Assembly: GCA_937952135.1 (NCBI GenBank)
Contig: CALFYL010000144.1
Location: forward strand, 1-17,326
Length of the DNA: 17,326 nt
DNA from: an uncultured Planctomycetia bacterium
Lineage (GTDB): Bacteria > Planctomycetota > UBA1135 > GCA-002686595
Direction: 5' to 3'
Made by a program: the position numbers and the translations under genes. The notes under the pieces are model-generated. The model made no database searches, was not told where the DNA came from, and saw only the letters and a program-made list of their open reading frames with translations. Position 1 is the stretch's first letter. Each line of letters opens with the position of its first letter. Shown one piece after another: positions 1-8,023 of this stretch.

Positions 1-10
1 CGCCGCTCCG

Positions 11-1948
11 ATGAAGCTCGTTCTTCGCGTGGTCGCGGTGTTGTTGGCGCTCGCAGCGGCGATTTGGTTCGCGAGTTCGCTCGAGGTCGAGAGCGAGGCC
101 GCGTCGGCGACGCCTGCGGCGATGTCGAGCGAGTCCGAGAGCGAAGCGGTGCGCGCCGACTCCGTTGCCGACGCGCCGGCCGCAACGAATCTCGTCACCG
201 ATCGGGAACCCACTCGCGCGCCGGCGCCGAGCGCGGCGTTGTTCGAACCGCCAGCTCTCTCGAAGGAGCAATTGGCGCGCCTCGATGTGCGCGTGATCTC
301 GCGCGACCACGGCGCAGGCGTTCCGAACCACCGTGTGACGGCGTTCGTGGCGTCGGCGAACTTGAGCTGGGACGGCCGGCCCGCCGCTGGCTCGATCGCG
401 ATGCCGGGCGAATCCGCGCGCACCGACGACGCGGGCCGCGCGACGCTCTACGTCGCTCCGCACACCGAGCACGTCGTCGCGTCGCTCGACATGTTCGAAG
501 AGGCGTATCGACGGCACGCACCAAGTCTCGAAGCGCTCCAGAGCGCCGAACTCGAGTTCGCCGTCCCCACCGAGCCCGACATCGTGTTCCGCGGACGCGT
601 CGTCGCCGCCGCGGGGGGCGCGCCGATCGCAGGCGCTCGCGTGCGCATCGTCGAGCGCCCGGCGTCGGCGCTTTCCACCGACGCCTTCGGCGCCTTTGAG
701 CTCCGCGGACACTCCTGGTCCGACAAGCGCATCCGCGTCGAGGCCGAGCCGTACCTGCCGTTCGCGACACCGCTCGTGAGCGGCCACGAGACGGCCGAGC
801 GAGCGTTCGAAGTGCGGCTCTCGCGACCGGCGGCGCTCGACGTGCTCGTGCTCCACCACGACGGCCGCCCGGCGCAGGCAACGGTTGTGGTGTCGCGCGC
901 GTGCGAGCAACCCGACCCGCAGAGTGCAACCGGGAGCTCGGCCCGCGAATGGAAGCAGTCCTCCGGAGAGTCCGGCGCCGCGTCCTTCACATCCCTGCCG
1001 GCGAGCGTGCCACTCGAGCTGCGGGTCCGATTGCAGTCGGGCCCAACCTCCGATGCGCGAGTGGTGATCTTGAACGCCGACGCGCCCACGTCGTTCGAAT
1101 GGCGGCTGAAGCCAACGGGGACGATTCGTGGCCGCTTCGTCGATGTGAACGGGACTGCGCTCGCGCGCAAATCCATCGACCTTCGATCCGTCGATGCGAG
1201 TGAAGACGCTGCCTCCGGTGTCACGCGCTTCGACTCGGACGCGTCCGCGCTATCGGGCGACGACGGCGCTTTCGAGTTCCGCGACGTGCCATTGGGTCGT
1301 TGGCGCGTCGCTCCCGGTGGCGATGGGTACGTCGGGCAGGCGAATCCGGTGGTCGCCGGGCATGTCGACGTCGAACTCGACGCGGCGCACCCGGTCGTTG
1401 AGATCGAGCTTCGACTCAACCCGGGCGCCTACATTCGCGGCAACGTGCTCACCAGCCGAGGCAAGCCAGCGCGAACGCTGGTGTTCGCAACGCACAACAT
1501 GGGTCAATGGAGTACGTCCACAGTCTCCAGCGACCTCGGTGAGTTCTTGCTCGGGCCGCTGCCCCAAGGTGAATTCACGCTGTTCGCTCTCGGCAACGGC
1601 AAACAAGGCGCGAACTCGGCGCGCGTGCAGGTCGCGGGCGGCGCCGAGGGCGTGGAACTTCGCCTCGCGCCCGGCGGCGCACTCCACGTTCGCCTCGTGT
1701 CGACGACGGGCGTGCCCGTAGACGGCTCCGTCCGCGTCGTGAGTCCGAGCGGCGATGCGCCGCAGGGAAGAGGGACGAAGCGCGGCACGTGGGAGTTCGA
1801 TTCAGTGCCGGTAGGCCGCGTGACGCTGCACGCCACTTCGGCGACGGCCGCGCTCTCCGCTGAACTCGAAGTGGAAGTCCTGGAAGGCCCGACGCCGACC
1901 GTCGTCGAGCTCGTGATGCGCCCCAAGACGAGCTCCGATTCGCGTTGA
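11..1948 (+). CDS. Exported carboxypeptidase-regulatory-like multi-domain protein (paralogue 1)
   Basis: A 645-residue protein with a hydrophobic N-terminal segment (about residues 4-22, after a Lys/Arg start) that reads as a signal peptide or membrane anchor. A low-complexity Ala/Ser/Glu linker follows to about residue 80. The rest is a string of beta-sandwich units of the carboxypeptidase-regulatory (CarboxypepD_reg, transthyretin-like) type, roughly 91-175, 192-270, 370-450, 472-552 and 556-640. Each has the recurring pattern of a Gly-rich 'G.V....G.P...A.V' strand pair followed by 'D..G.F.....P.G...'. Such domains are structural or carbohydrate-binding in known proteins; no catalytic motif is visible, so the role is unknown beyond a likely surface or periplasmic location. 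The ATG at 11 is followed directly by the signal sequence, but its ribosome site lies outside the window. The stop overlaps the start of the next gene, its paralogue. Confidence 0.85.
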   Translation: MKLVLRVVAVLLALAAAIWFASSLEVESEAASATPAAMSSESESEAVRADSVADAPAATNLVTDREPTRAPAPSAALFEPPALSKEQLARLDVRVISRDHGAGVPNHRVTAFVASANLSWDGRPAAGSIAMPGESARTDDAGRATLYVAPHTEHVVASLDMFEEAYRRHAPSLEALQSAELEFAVPTEPDIVFRGRVVAAAGGAPIAGARVRIVERPASALSTDAFGAFELRGHSWSDKRIRVEAEPYLPFATPLVSGHETAERAFEVRLSRPAALDVLVLHHDGRPAQATVVVSRACEQPDPQSATGSSAREWKQSSGESGAASFTSLPASVPLELRVRLQSGPTSDARVVILNADAPTSFEWRLKPTGTIRGRFVDVNGTALARKSIDLRSVDASEDAASGVTRFDSDASALSGDDGAFEFRDVPLGRWRVAPGGDGYVGQANPVVAGHVDVELDAAHPVVEIELRLNPGAYIRGNVLTSRGKPARTLVFATHNMGQWSTSTVSSDLGEFLLGPLPQGEFTLFALGNGKQGANSARVQVAGGAEGVELRLAPGGALHVRLVSTTGVPVDGSVRVVSPSGDAPQGRGTKRGTWEFDSVPVGRVTLHATSATAALSAELEVEVLEGPTPTVVELVMRPKTSSDSR

Positions 1949-4113
1949 GTGCGAGGCTCGTGCTGCGCGCTTGCTGGATCGTCGCGGCGCTCTCGATCGC
2001 GGCTTGGATGGCGCTGCGAAGCACGGAAGCGCCGGTTTCGGACGCCGCGACTCCGATCGCGCCGCCGACGACCGCGACGGCGGCGCCGAAGGCAGGCGTC
2101 GCGCTTCCACGGGAGGATCTGTCGTCGCCGGAAGAGTCGCATGAACTCGCACGCGAAGCTGTTGAGAACGAGAACGCTACGGAGTTCGACGACGCCGCGA
2201 AGCTCGAAGGGCTGGCGCTGCTTCGGGTCCTCGTCGTCTCGAAGGAAACGGGGGCCCCCGTCGCAGCGGCGGCGGTCGCGGCTTTGAAGGGCGACTCGAG
2301 CGAGATCGGTGGCGCAGGCATCTCCGTCCGGAGCCGAGGCCGCGCGCAGCCCGGCGAAGCGGTGAAGACCGACGCGAAGGGCCGCGCCGAACTGCTCGTG
2401 CAACCGTACGTCGAGCATCGCGCGCGCGTTTTTGAGCGACAGGCTTTCGACGAGGTGCTCACCGCGCGCGCGCTCCAGCCGGGCGAAACGCTCGAACTTC
2501 GCTTCGAAATCCGCGCCGAACCCGACTGGACGTTCCTCGGGCTCGTCGTGGACGGACAAACGCAGCACCCGATCGTCGATGCGAGCGTGCACTTGCTCGA
2601 ACGCCACAGCACCGAGACCCTGTGCGATGCAAACGGCGCCTTCGAGTTGCGGCTGCGCTCGTGGGACGACTACAAAGCCGAGGCTCGCGCCCCGGGCTAT
2701 GCGCCGGCGCAATTCGGGATCGAACACGAGTGGGGCGCGCGAGATCGACGCTTCGTGGTCGTGCTGTGGCGCGAGGCGTCTCTCGAGGTGACGGCGATCG
2801 ACGGAGCGGCGCCCGTCGGTTCTTTTGGAGTTCACCTGCTCGCGGGGCTGGGGGATCCGCCCAAGTACCGCACCGGCCCGTGGCTGGACGCGGAGATTGC
2901 CCTGCGCGGCAGAGCCGCAGGGCCCGACAGCGACGGAGTTGCGCGCTTCGACGGGCTTCCGGCTCGGATCGCGTTCCGCCTCTCCATCTACGGCCCCGAT
3001 TCGCAACGAGTCGTCACGCCGCCGATCCGTCTCGAGCCCGGCGAGAATCGGCGCATCGAGGCTCAGCTCGCGAGCACGGCGCGCATCTCGGGACGCGTCG
3101 AACTCGCCGGCGGCCGACCGCTCGCCGACGTCGAGGTGTGGCTCGTCGCTGCGACGTCCGCGAGCGAGACGACGACGTCCAAGAGCTACCACAAGCCGGC
3201 GGCGACCACGCGCACGGACGGACAGGGGCGATTCACCTTCGAGGACGTCTCCGTCGGCGTGTGGTGGGTCGGAATCGCGCCGCGCGCGCGCGACAAGCCA
3301 TCGGAGCGAGCGATTCCGTCTGTCGCCAAGCGCGCGGAAGTCCAACACGGCGTCGCCGTTCCCGAGCTCCTGTTCCGCGTCGACGAAGGTCTGTTCTTGC
3401 GCGGCGTCGTGCGCACGCCGTCGGGCGCGACCACTGCAGCCATTGTCTTCGCGCACCACGACGATGGATCGTTTCACGAGAGCTCGGGAGCGAAGCCCAA
3501 CGGGACTTTCGAACTCGGACCGCTGCCCGCGGGAAGTTATCTCGTCACCGCGTTCGACAGCGCCCTCGCGCCCTCCGACCCGCTGCGCGCGCAAGCGGGC
3601 GAGCAAGGTCTCGAACTGCACTTGCGCGAACCCGGCGAGCTTTGCGTACGCGTCGTCGACACCGAGGGTCGGTCGGTCGATGCCGAAGTGCGCTTGCGCG
3701 CTCAGCGGTCTGCGCTTTCACGCTCCATGAGCTCCCGCGACAGCGTCGTCGAGTTCAAGCAACTTGGCCCGGACACATGGTCCGTCGTGGCCGAAGCCGC
3801 CGGCAATCAGCTCGCCGTTCGCACCGGCCTTCTAGTTTCAGCGGGCCAGCGCCTCGACGTGGAGCTTCGACTCGAGCCCGCCGCTCGGCTCACCATCACC
3901 TACTCCGGCCCGCTGCCGAACGCGACGTACGAGCTGCACTACCAAGGCGCGGTCGTGCGCTCCGATGGCTTGCTTCGCGATCAACCCGCGACGTGGGTCG
4001 TGCCCGCGGGAGAGCTGGAGCTGCGCCGGGTCCACCCACAGAACGCAACTCCCGAGACTCACGTTCTCAAGCTCACGGCGGGTGAAGTGCGCGAGCTCGT
4101 CGTCGGCGGTTGA
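1945..4113 (+). CDS. Exported carboxypeptidase-regulatory-like multi-domain protein (paralogue 2)
   Basis: A 722-residue protein of the same architecture as the gene before it: an N-terminal hydrophobic helix (about residues 5-24), a Pro/Ala/Thr linker, then beta-sandwich repeats at about 91-190, 195-275, 378-450, 483-560 and 565-645. Segments align by eye with paralogue 1, for example the 'GPLP.G' turn (residues 525-530 here, 515-520 there) and the 'D..GAFELR' strand. The most upstream start is a TTG at 1945 that overlaps the previous TGA within TTGA, a layout typical of translational coupling. A GTG at 1960 is an alternative that would still leave the hydrophobic helix intact. No enzyme motif is seen. 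It ends 7 bases from the end of a convergent gene. Confidence 0.82.
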   Translation: MSARLVLRACWIVAALSIAAWMALRSTEAPVSDAATPIAPPTTATAAPKAGVALPREDLSSPEESHELAREAVENENATEFDDAAKLEGLALLRVLVVSKETGAPVAAAAVAALKGDSSEIGGAGISVRSRGRAQPGEAVKTDAKGRAELLVQPYVEHRARVFERQAFDEVLTARALQPGETLELRFEIRAEPDWTFLGLVVDGQTQHPIVDASVHLLERHSTETLCDANGAFELRLRSWDDYKAEARAPGYAPAQFGIEHEWGARDRRFVVVLWREASLEVTAIDGAAPVGSFGVHLLAGLGDPPKYRTGPWLDAEIALRGRAAGPDSDGVARFDGLPARIAFRLSIYGPDSQRVVTPPIRLEPGENRRIEAQLASTARISGRVELAGGRPLADVEVWLVAATSASETTTSKSYHKPAATTRTDGQGRFTFEDVSVGVWWVGIAPRARDKPSERAIPSVAKRAEVQHGVAVPELLFRVDEGLFLRGVVRTPSGATTAAIVFAHHDDGSFHESSGAKPNGTFELGPLPAGSYLVTAFDSALAPSDPLRAQAGEQGLELHLREPGELCVRVVDTEGRSVDAEVRLRAQRSALSRSMSSRDSVVEFKQLGPDTWSVVAEAAGNQLAVRTGLLVSAGQRLDVELRLEPAARLTITYSGPLPNATYELHYQGAVVRSDGLLRDQPATWVVPAGELELRRVHPQNATPETHVLKLTAGEVRELVVGG

Positions 4114-4120
4114 CGCTCGG

Positions 4121-4813
4121 CTACTTGCGCAACTCGGCGCTGCCGAACCACGGCAGCAATTTGTGCGTTCCGAGGTCGCCGCGCACGCTCGCGAGCAGAG
4201 TCTCGGCGGCAGCGAGGTCGCGTACGTCGAGCAGGAACAGCGCCTGGCCGGCGCGCTCTCCGCCAAAGGTTCCTTCGAGCGCGATCTGGCCCGCCGCGCG
4301 CACGGCTTCGAGCGCCTTCCACGCGCGTGCGCCGTCCTCGGCCACCACCATCGCGTAGGTGCTCATGCCCTCCATCATCGAGATCGATGGATCGGCCTTG
4401 CGGCGCTCCTCGAACTCCATGCCGCGGCGCAGAACATCGACGAGATCGCGCTCGGTGGAGAAGGGCACGACTTCGGCCGCGAGCACGCCCGCCGCGATCG
4501 ACGGGTCGCTTTCGCACAGCGCTTGCGCTTCGCCGACATCGCTCGTCGTGAGGATGAAGATGCCGCGCAGTTCGGGCTCGGGGTTGTTCTGCCCCATCGG
4601 ACCCGCGACGCACAGCTTCCCCTCTTCGGCGAGCTTGCCGATGTTCGCCATGTGGCCGCGCATCAGCTCCTGCAGCGGCGCGCCGGTGAACTCAGTGCGC
4701 TTGGGACCGACGCGCAGGAACGCGAAGGTGTGCGCGTGCTGCGGCGGCGCGCTCGAGATCGCCGTGCAGCCGAGGGTGAGAGCGAAAACGACGGCGGCGA
4801 GGAGCGTGCGCAT
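4121..4813 (-). CDS. Exported protein with two YCII-like domains
   Basis: 230 residues. The start is the ATG at 4813, because it begins a clear signal peptide (residues 1-15, with Cys16 after a Gly). The open frame upstream of it is only the antisense/out-of-frame shadow of the next gene. Cys16 could be lipidated, but the preceding residues T-L-G are not a canonical lipobox. Residues 28-118 match the YCII (YciI-like) ferredoxin-type fold, with His54 ('RGHMANI') and Asp103 ('ESDPSI') at the positions of the His-Asp pair proposed as the active site in that family. Residues 151-225 look like a second, degenerate copy without the pair. YCII proteins are usually cytoplasmic, so the export signal is unusual. 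The substrate is unknown. It lies downstream of two membrane-protein genes on the same strand. Confidence 0.8.
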   Translation of the reverse strand: MRTLLAAVVFALTLGCTAISSAPPQHAHTFAFLRVGPKRTEFTGAPLQELMRGHMANIGKLAEEGKLCVAGPMGQNNPEPELRGIFILTTSDVGEAQALCESDPSIAAGVLAAEVVPFSTERDLVDVLRRGMEFEERRKADPSISMMEGMSTYAMVVAEDGARAWKALEAVRAAGQIALEGTFGGERAGQALFLLDVRDLAAAETLLASVRGDLGTHKLLPWFGSAELRK

Positions 4814-4868
4814 GCGGGGGCTTCGAAAGGACGGCGGACGATCGTGGGTTGGACGGAAGGCGGCGGCG

Positions 4869-5396
4869 TCAGAGGATCCAGTCCGCGATCGCGTACGGCC
4901 CGTCATAGAGGAGCGACGCGACGCCGACGACCAACGTCGCGATCCAAGACGCCAGCCAGCTCCCGCTGCGGGCGACGAGCCAGCCGCGAGTTGCGAGGTG
5001 CAGCGGCGGAAACACCAGGACCGAGAGAAACATGGCGACGACCGCGAACTCCGCGAGCTCGTGGTGAAGCCCGAACGTGCCCGCGGAGATGTTCGGCGTG
5101 AACCCACTCCAAAACACGAACTCTCCTCGCGCGCGCGGCCACTCGCCGACCCTCAGGAACGCGCGCACCACAAGCGCCGCGGCCGCGACGATCCAAAGCG
5201 CGGGCGTGAGCGCCACGGCGTGATGGAGCCAGACAAGGCCGCGCTGCAGCGCGCCAGGGCGGGCCTCCGCGATGCGGCGGGCACGGTGTCCGACGAAGAT
5301 CGCCGTCGAAATCCACACGGTCGAGACCACGCCGACGAGCGAGATGCCGACGAGCAGCATGGTCGTGACGTCCGGCTCGGAGGGAGGATTCCTCAC
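4869..5396 (-). CDS. Small multi-pass membrane protein of unknown function
   Basis: 175 residues with four predicted membrane helices, about 12-35, 57-80, 112-132 and 146-165. I do not recognise the family. Histidines stand near helix ends (His58-His59 in 'WLHHAVAL', His111-His112 in 'GLHHELAEF'), which could be metal or haem ligands, but nothing else supports that. The longest form starts with GTG at 5396; an ATG at 5360 (residue 13), just before the first helix, is an equally good start, and neither has a clear ribosome site. It lies 32 bases after the TerC-family gene and 55 bases before the YCII-like gene on the same strand, so co-transcription is plausible. Confidence 0.65.
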   Translation of the reverse strand: MRNPPSEPDVTTMLLVGISLVGVVSTVWISTAIFVGHRARRIAEARPGALQRGLVWLHHAVALTPALWIVAAAALVVRAFLRVGEWPRARGEFVFWSGFTPNISAGTFGLHHELAEFAVVAMFLSVLVFPPLHLATRGWLVARSGSWLASWIATLVVGVASLLYDGPYAIADWIL

Positions 5397-5428
5397 GCCT
5401 CGAGGCTACTACGGCGGTCGAAAACGAG

Positions 5429-6373
5429 CTACTCGGGCTTCGATTCGGTCTGCGCCTTGGGCTTCAGCAGCGAGAGCGCGACCGAACCTGCGATCAGGGC
5501 CGCGACGACGCCGAGCGAGGCGGCGATCGGGATCTTGTAGAAGTCCACGATCAGCATCTTCACGCCCACGAAGAGCAGCACGATGGCGAGGCCCTGCTGC
5601 AAGTAGTGGAACTTCTCGATCACGCCGGCGAGCAGGAAGTACATCGAGCGCAGGCCGAGGATCGCGAAGATGTTCGAGGTGAACACGATGAACGGGTCGG
5701 TGGTGACCGCGAAGATCGCAGGGATCGAATCCACGGCGAAAATCACGTCGGAGACCTCGATCAAGGTCAGCACGACGAGCAGCGGGGTCGCGTAGCGCTT
5801 GCCGTCCTTGACCACGGTGAACTTCGGGCCGTGGAACTCGCTGGTGACCGGCACGAAGCGCCGGAAGAGCTTGAGCACCGGGTTTCGCTCCGGATGGATC
5901 TCCTCGGTGCTGCCGAACATCATCTTGAAGGCCGTGATGACGAGCAGCACGCCGAAGATGTAGAGCACCCAGTGGAAGCGCGAGATGAGCACCGCGCCGA
6001 TGCCGATGAAGCCGCCGCGCATGACGAGCGCGCCGAGGATGCCCCAGAAGAGCACGCGGTGCTGCAGCGTCGCGGGCACGGCGAAGTACGAGAACACCGC
6101 GACGAACACGAAGATGTTGTCGACGGCGAGGGCTTTCTCGAGCAGGTAGCCGGTCGTGAACTCGAGCGCGCGATCCGGCCCGAACCAGTAGTAGACGAGG
6201 CCGTTGAAGGCGAGCGAGACCGCGACCCACACGACGGACCAGATCGCCGCTTCCTTGATCCCGACCGCGTGCGCGGAGCGGTGGAACACGCCGAGATCGA
6301 GCGCGAGGAGGGCCAGGACCAGACCGAGAAAACCCGCCCACATGGCGGGTGTGCCGACGCTTTCGATGGGCAT
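5429..6373 (-). CDS. TerC/Alx-family integral membrane metal transporter
   Basis: 314 residues, close to E. coli Alx (about 320). It has around seven to nine hydrophobic helices and the two family signatures: 'EKALAVDN' at 79-86 and 'EVSDVIFAVDS' at 206-216. Their acidic residues (Asp85, Asp209, Asp215) lie in the membrane and are thought to bind the metal. The loop containing 'STEEIHPERNP' (155-165) is also typical of Alx-like proteins. Members export Mn2+ or supply metal to secreted enzymes; others are linked to tellurite resistance and alkaline pH. The exact ion cannot be read here. The start is ATG 6373, just ahead of the first helix, with no Shine-Dalgarno site. It is divergent from the VCBS-repeat gene across a 168-base spacer and heads the minus-strand run of three genes. 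Confidence 0.93.
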   Translation of the reverse strand: MPIESVGTPAMWAGFLGLVLALLALDLGVFHRSAHAVGIKEAAIWSVVWVAVSLAFNGLVYYWFGPDRALEFTTGYLLEKALAVDNIFVFVAVFSYFAVPATLQHRVLFWGILGALVMRGGFIGIGAVLISRFHWVLYIFGVLLVITAFKMMFGSTEEIHPERNPVLKLFRRFVPVTSEFHGPKFTVVKDGKRYATPLLVVLTLIEVSDVIFAVDSIPAIFAVTTDPFIVFTSNIFAILGLRSMYFLLAGVIEKFHYLQQGLAIVLLFVGVKMLIVDFYKIPIAASLGVVAALIAGSVALSLLKPKAQTESKPE

Positions 6374-6541
6374 GAGGCGAACGAGCGTACGCGTTGGGCG
6401 GTTCGCCGCACAATCGGCAACGATGGGGTCGAGCGGCGCGGCGCGGCGCCGGTTTCCACCGTCGCGCTACGCTGGGGCGCCAGCACGCTCGCGGCCGCCC
6501 GCGCGCCCCCCTATCCGACACCCAGCACGACGGAGCCCACG

Positions 6542-7909
6542 ATGCCGACATGGAACACGTTCAGCGCAACGATCGGGCTGATGCTCGCTTCGCAGCCGCT
6601 CGCGAACGCGCAAGGAGCGCCGAGCTCCGCGCCTTCCGCGGCGGCGGGACAGCTCCCGGCAGCCAGCGCCCCGCGCTTCGCGGCGCCCACCCGCGTTCTC
6701 GCCGGTCCGCGCTACGCAGGGCTCGCGCGGCGCTATCCGTCGCCGGTGCTGCACGACGTGAACGGCGACGGGCTCGCCGACCTGGTGCTCGGCGATCTCT
6801 ACGGATCGGTCACGGTCTCGCTGCGTGAAGCGGGCGAAGGCCCGGTGCGCTTCGGCGCCGAAGCGCCGCTTCGTTTCAGCGACGGGAGCGAGCTCGTCTT
6901 CTCGAACTGGTGATGCATCGGCATGAGTCCACAGTTCGTGGACTTCGACGCCGACGGCCACCTCGACATCCTCGCCGGCTCCTTCGGCGGCGCGCCGTAC
7001 GTCGCGTATGGAAGCGAGAAGGGATTCGCGAAGCCGGAGATGCTCCGCGACGCGAAGGGCGAGCGCCTCGCGCTCAACATGTATTGGGATCACGACGAGG
7101 ACCACTGGGTGTGGACCAAGCAGTGGGATGCGCCCGGCGCGCCGCCGCCGGAGGGACAGGGGACGTCGGCGCTCGCGTACGACTGGGACGCCGACGGCGA
7201 TTTCGACGTGCTGCTCGGCGACTACAAGACGGGCCGCATCTACTTGCGCGTGAACGAGGAGGGCGCGGGCGAGCCGAAGTTCTCGAGCGTGAACCGCGCG
7301 GTCTTGGCGGGCGCCGAGCCGCTCGTCGTGCCGGGGCGCGTCGCGACCCTGCGGCCGTTCGATTTCGACGCCGACGGCCTGCTCGATCTCGTCGTCGGAA
7401 GCATGGGCGACAAGACCGAGACGGGCAAAGGCGGCGGGGTCTATGTGTATCGAAACGCCGGGCGGCGCGGTGAGCCGCGCTTCGGCGAGCCGCTGGTGCT
7501 CGTGGCGCCGGGCGTGACGGAGCTGGATACGGCGACGCGGCCCGACGAGGGTTTGTATCCCGAGCTCGGCGACCTCGACGGCGACGGGAAGCTCGAGCTG
7601 CTCGTCGGCGGCGCGTCGCTGTGGAACGTGCCGAAGCGCGAGAGGAACGCGGAAGAGACGGCGCGCGCCGCGGAGCTCACGGCGCAGATCGCGGGCCTGC
7701 GCGCGGCGAGCCGCGGGATCCACGACGAGATCGAAGCGGCCGTGAAGGGCCTCGAGAAGCAGGCGGCGGAGCGCAAGCGCGAGGAGTTGCTGGCGGCGAG
7801 GCGCGGCGAGTTGAAGACGCTGTCGCTGAAGCGGACGGCGCTCGAGCTCGAGCTCGACCCGCTGGAGCCGGGCGAGAAAGAGCGCTTCTTCGTCTGGCTC
7901 TACCGGTGA
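6542..7909 (+). CDS. Secreted FG-GAP/VCBS repeat protein interrupted by one in-frame TGA; candidate selenoprotein
   Basis: Read from ATG 6542 (GGAG at 6532-6535 upstream), the frame encodes 455 residues if the TGA at 6911-6913 (codon 124) is decoded. Residues 1-24 form a signal peptide ending in Ala-Asn-Ala. Calcium-loop motifs of FG-GAP/VCBS repeats lie on both sides of the TGA: 'DVNGDGLAD' 72-80, then 'DFDADGHLD' 134-142, 'DWDADGDFD' 214-222, 'DFDADGLLD' 274-282 and 'DLDGDGKLE' 344-352. A charged coiled coil (about 364-442) closes the protein. Upstream and downstream parts share one frame with no shift, and the codon is followed by Cys-Ile-Gly, giving Trp-X-Cys-Ile-Gly-Met-Ser-Pro. Alternatives are a nonsense-mutated gene, a base-call error (TGC to TGA), or two products: 6542-6913, and 6923-7909 starting at ATG 6923, which would lack a signal peptide. 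The partner or ligand is unknown. Confidence 0.72.
6911..6913 (+). other. In-frame TGA, candidate selenocysteine codon
   Basis: Codon 124 of the VCBS-repeat gene. Seen directly: no frame change across it, protein-like sequence of the same family on both sides, and a Cys codon (TGC) immediately after. Selenocysteine normally replaces cysteine, and TGC and TGA differ by one base, so a Cys-Cys pair in relatives would fit either Sec insertion or a recent nonsense mutation. The hairpin just downstream favours Sec. No selenocysteine machinery gene lies in the window. Confidence 0.5.
6918..6954 (+). promoter_or_regulatory. Putative bacterial SECIS hairpin
   Basis: Lower stem TCGGC (6918-6922) pairs with GCCGA (6950-6954). 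An internal loop follows, then an upper stem AGTCCAC (6926-6932) with GTGGACT (6938-6944), extended by a G-U pair (6925-6945). The apical loop is AGTTC (6933-6937). The loop begins 20 bases after the TGA and has G then U as second and third bases. In the E. coli fdhF SECIS the SelB-contacting loop also lies about 20 bases downstream and carries a GU pair. The 5' arm uses codons AGT and CCA, the only A/T-ending sense codons between residues 112 and 155 in this GC-rich gene, as expected if pairing is selected. A classical bulged U is not obvious. Confidence 0.5.
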
Positions 7910-7914
7910 GTTCA

Positions 7915-8022
7915 GCGACGTACCGAGCCAGAGCAAATTCTCCCCGCTAACCACGCGCGGCGGGAGTGCGCCGTTGCGTCCTACGATTAGCGGGGAGAAT
8001 TTGCTCTGGCTCGGTACGTCGC
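7915..8022. repeat. Perfect 36-bp inverted repeat between convergent genes
   Basis: Arms 7915-7950 and 7987-8022 are exact reverse complements over 36 bases. A 36-base spacer (7951-7986) itself holds a small hairpin, CGGCG (7958-7962) with CGCCG (7969-7973). The arms are about 58% GC, lower than the surroundings, with an AAATT patch. The element fills the space between the stop of the VCBS gene (7909) and that of the methyltransferase gene (8024-8026). It could act as a bidirectional terminator, though neither side has a T-run, or be a mobile palindromic repeat of the REP or MITE kind. I see no target-site duplication. The pairing is certain; the role is not. Confidence 0.9.
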
Positions 8023-8023
8023 G

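Noticed and set aside
5606..6541. Upstream extension of the VCBS-repeat frame across the TerC-family gene
   Set aside because: It is antisense to the TerC coding sequence and Asp/Glu/His/Arg-rich. The signal peptide begins at ATG 6542.
6374..6541. A manganese (yybP-ykoY) riboswitch upstream of the TerC-family gene
   Set aside because: I could not find the conserved loops or a matching fold in this 168-base GC-rich spacer.
6911..6925. Programmed frameshift or reinitiation as the explanation for the split VCBS gene
   Set aside because: Both halves are in the same frame, so no shift is needed. Reinitiation at ATG 6923 is possible but would give a product without a signal peptide that starts inside a repeat.
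7915..8022. The long inverted repeat as an integron attC site
   Set aside because: attC sites are imperfect with extrahelical bases and GTTRRRY/RYYYAAC core sites. This repeat is perfectly paired and lacks the core pair at its ends, and there is no cassette array.
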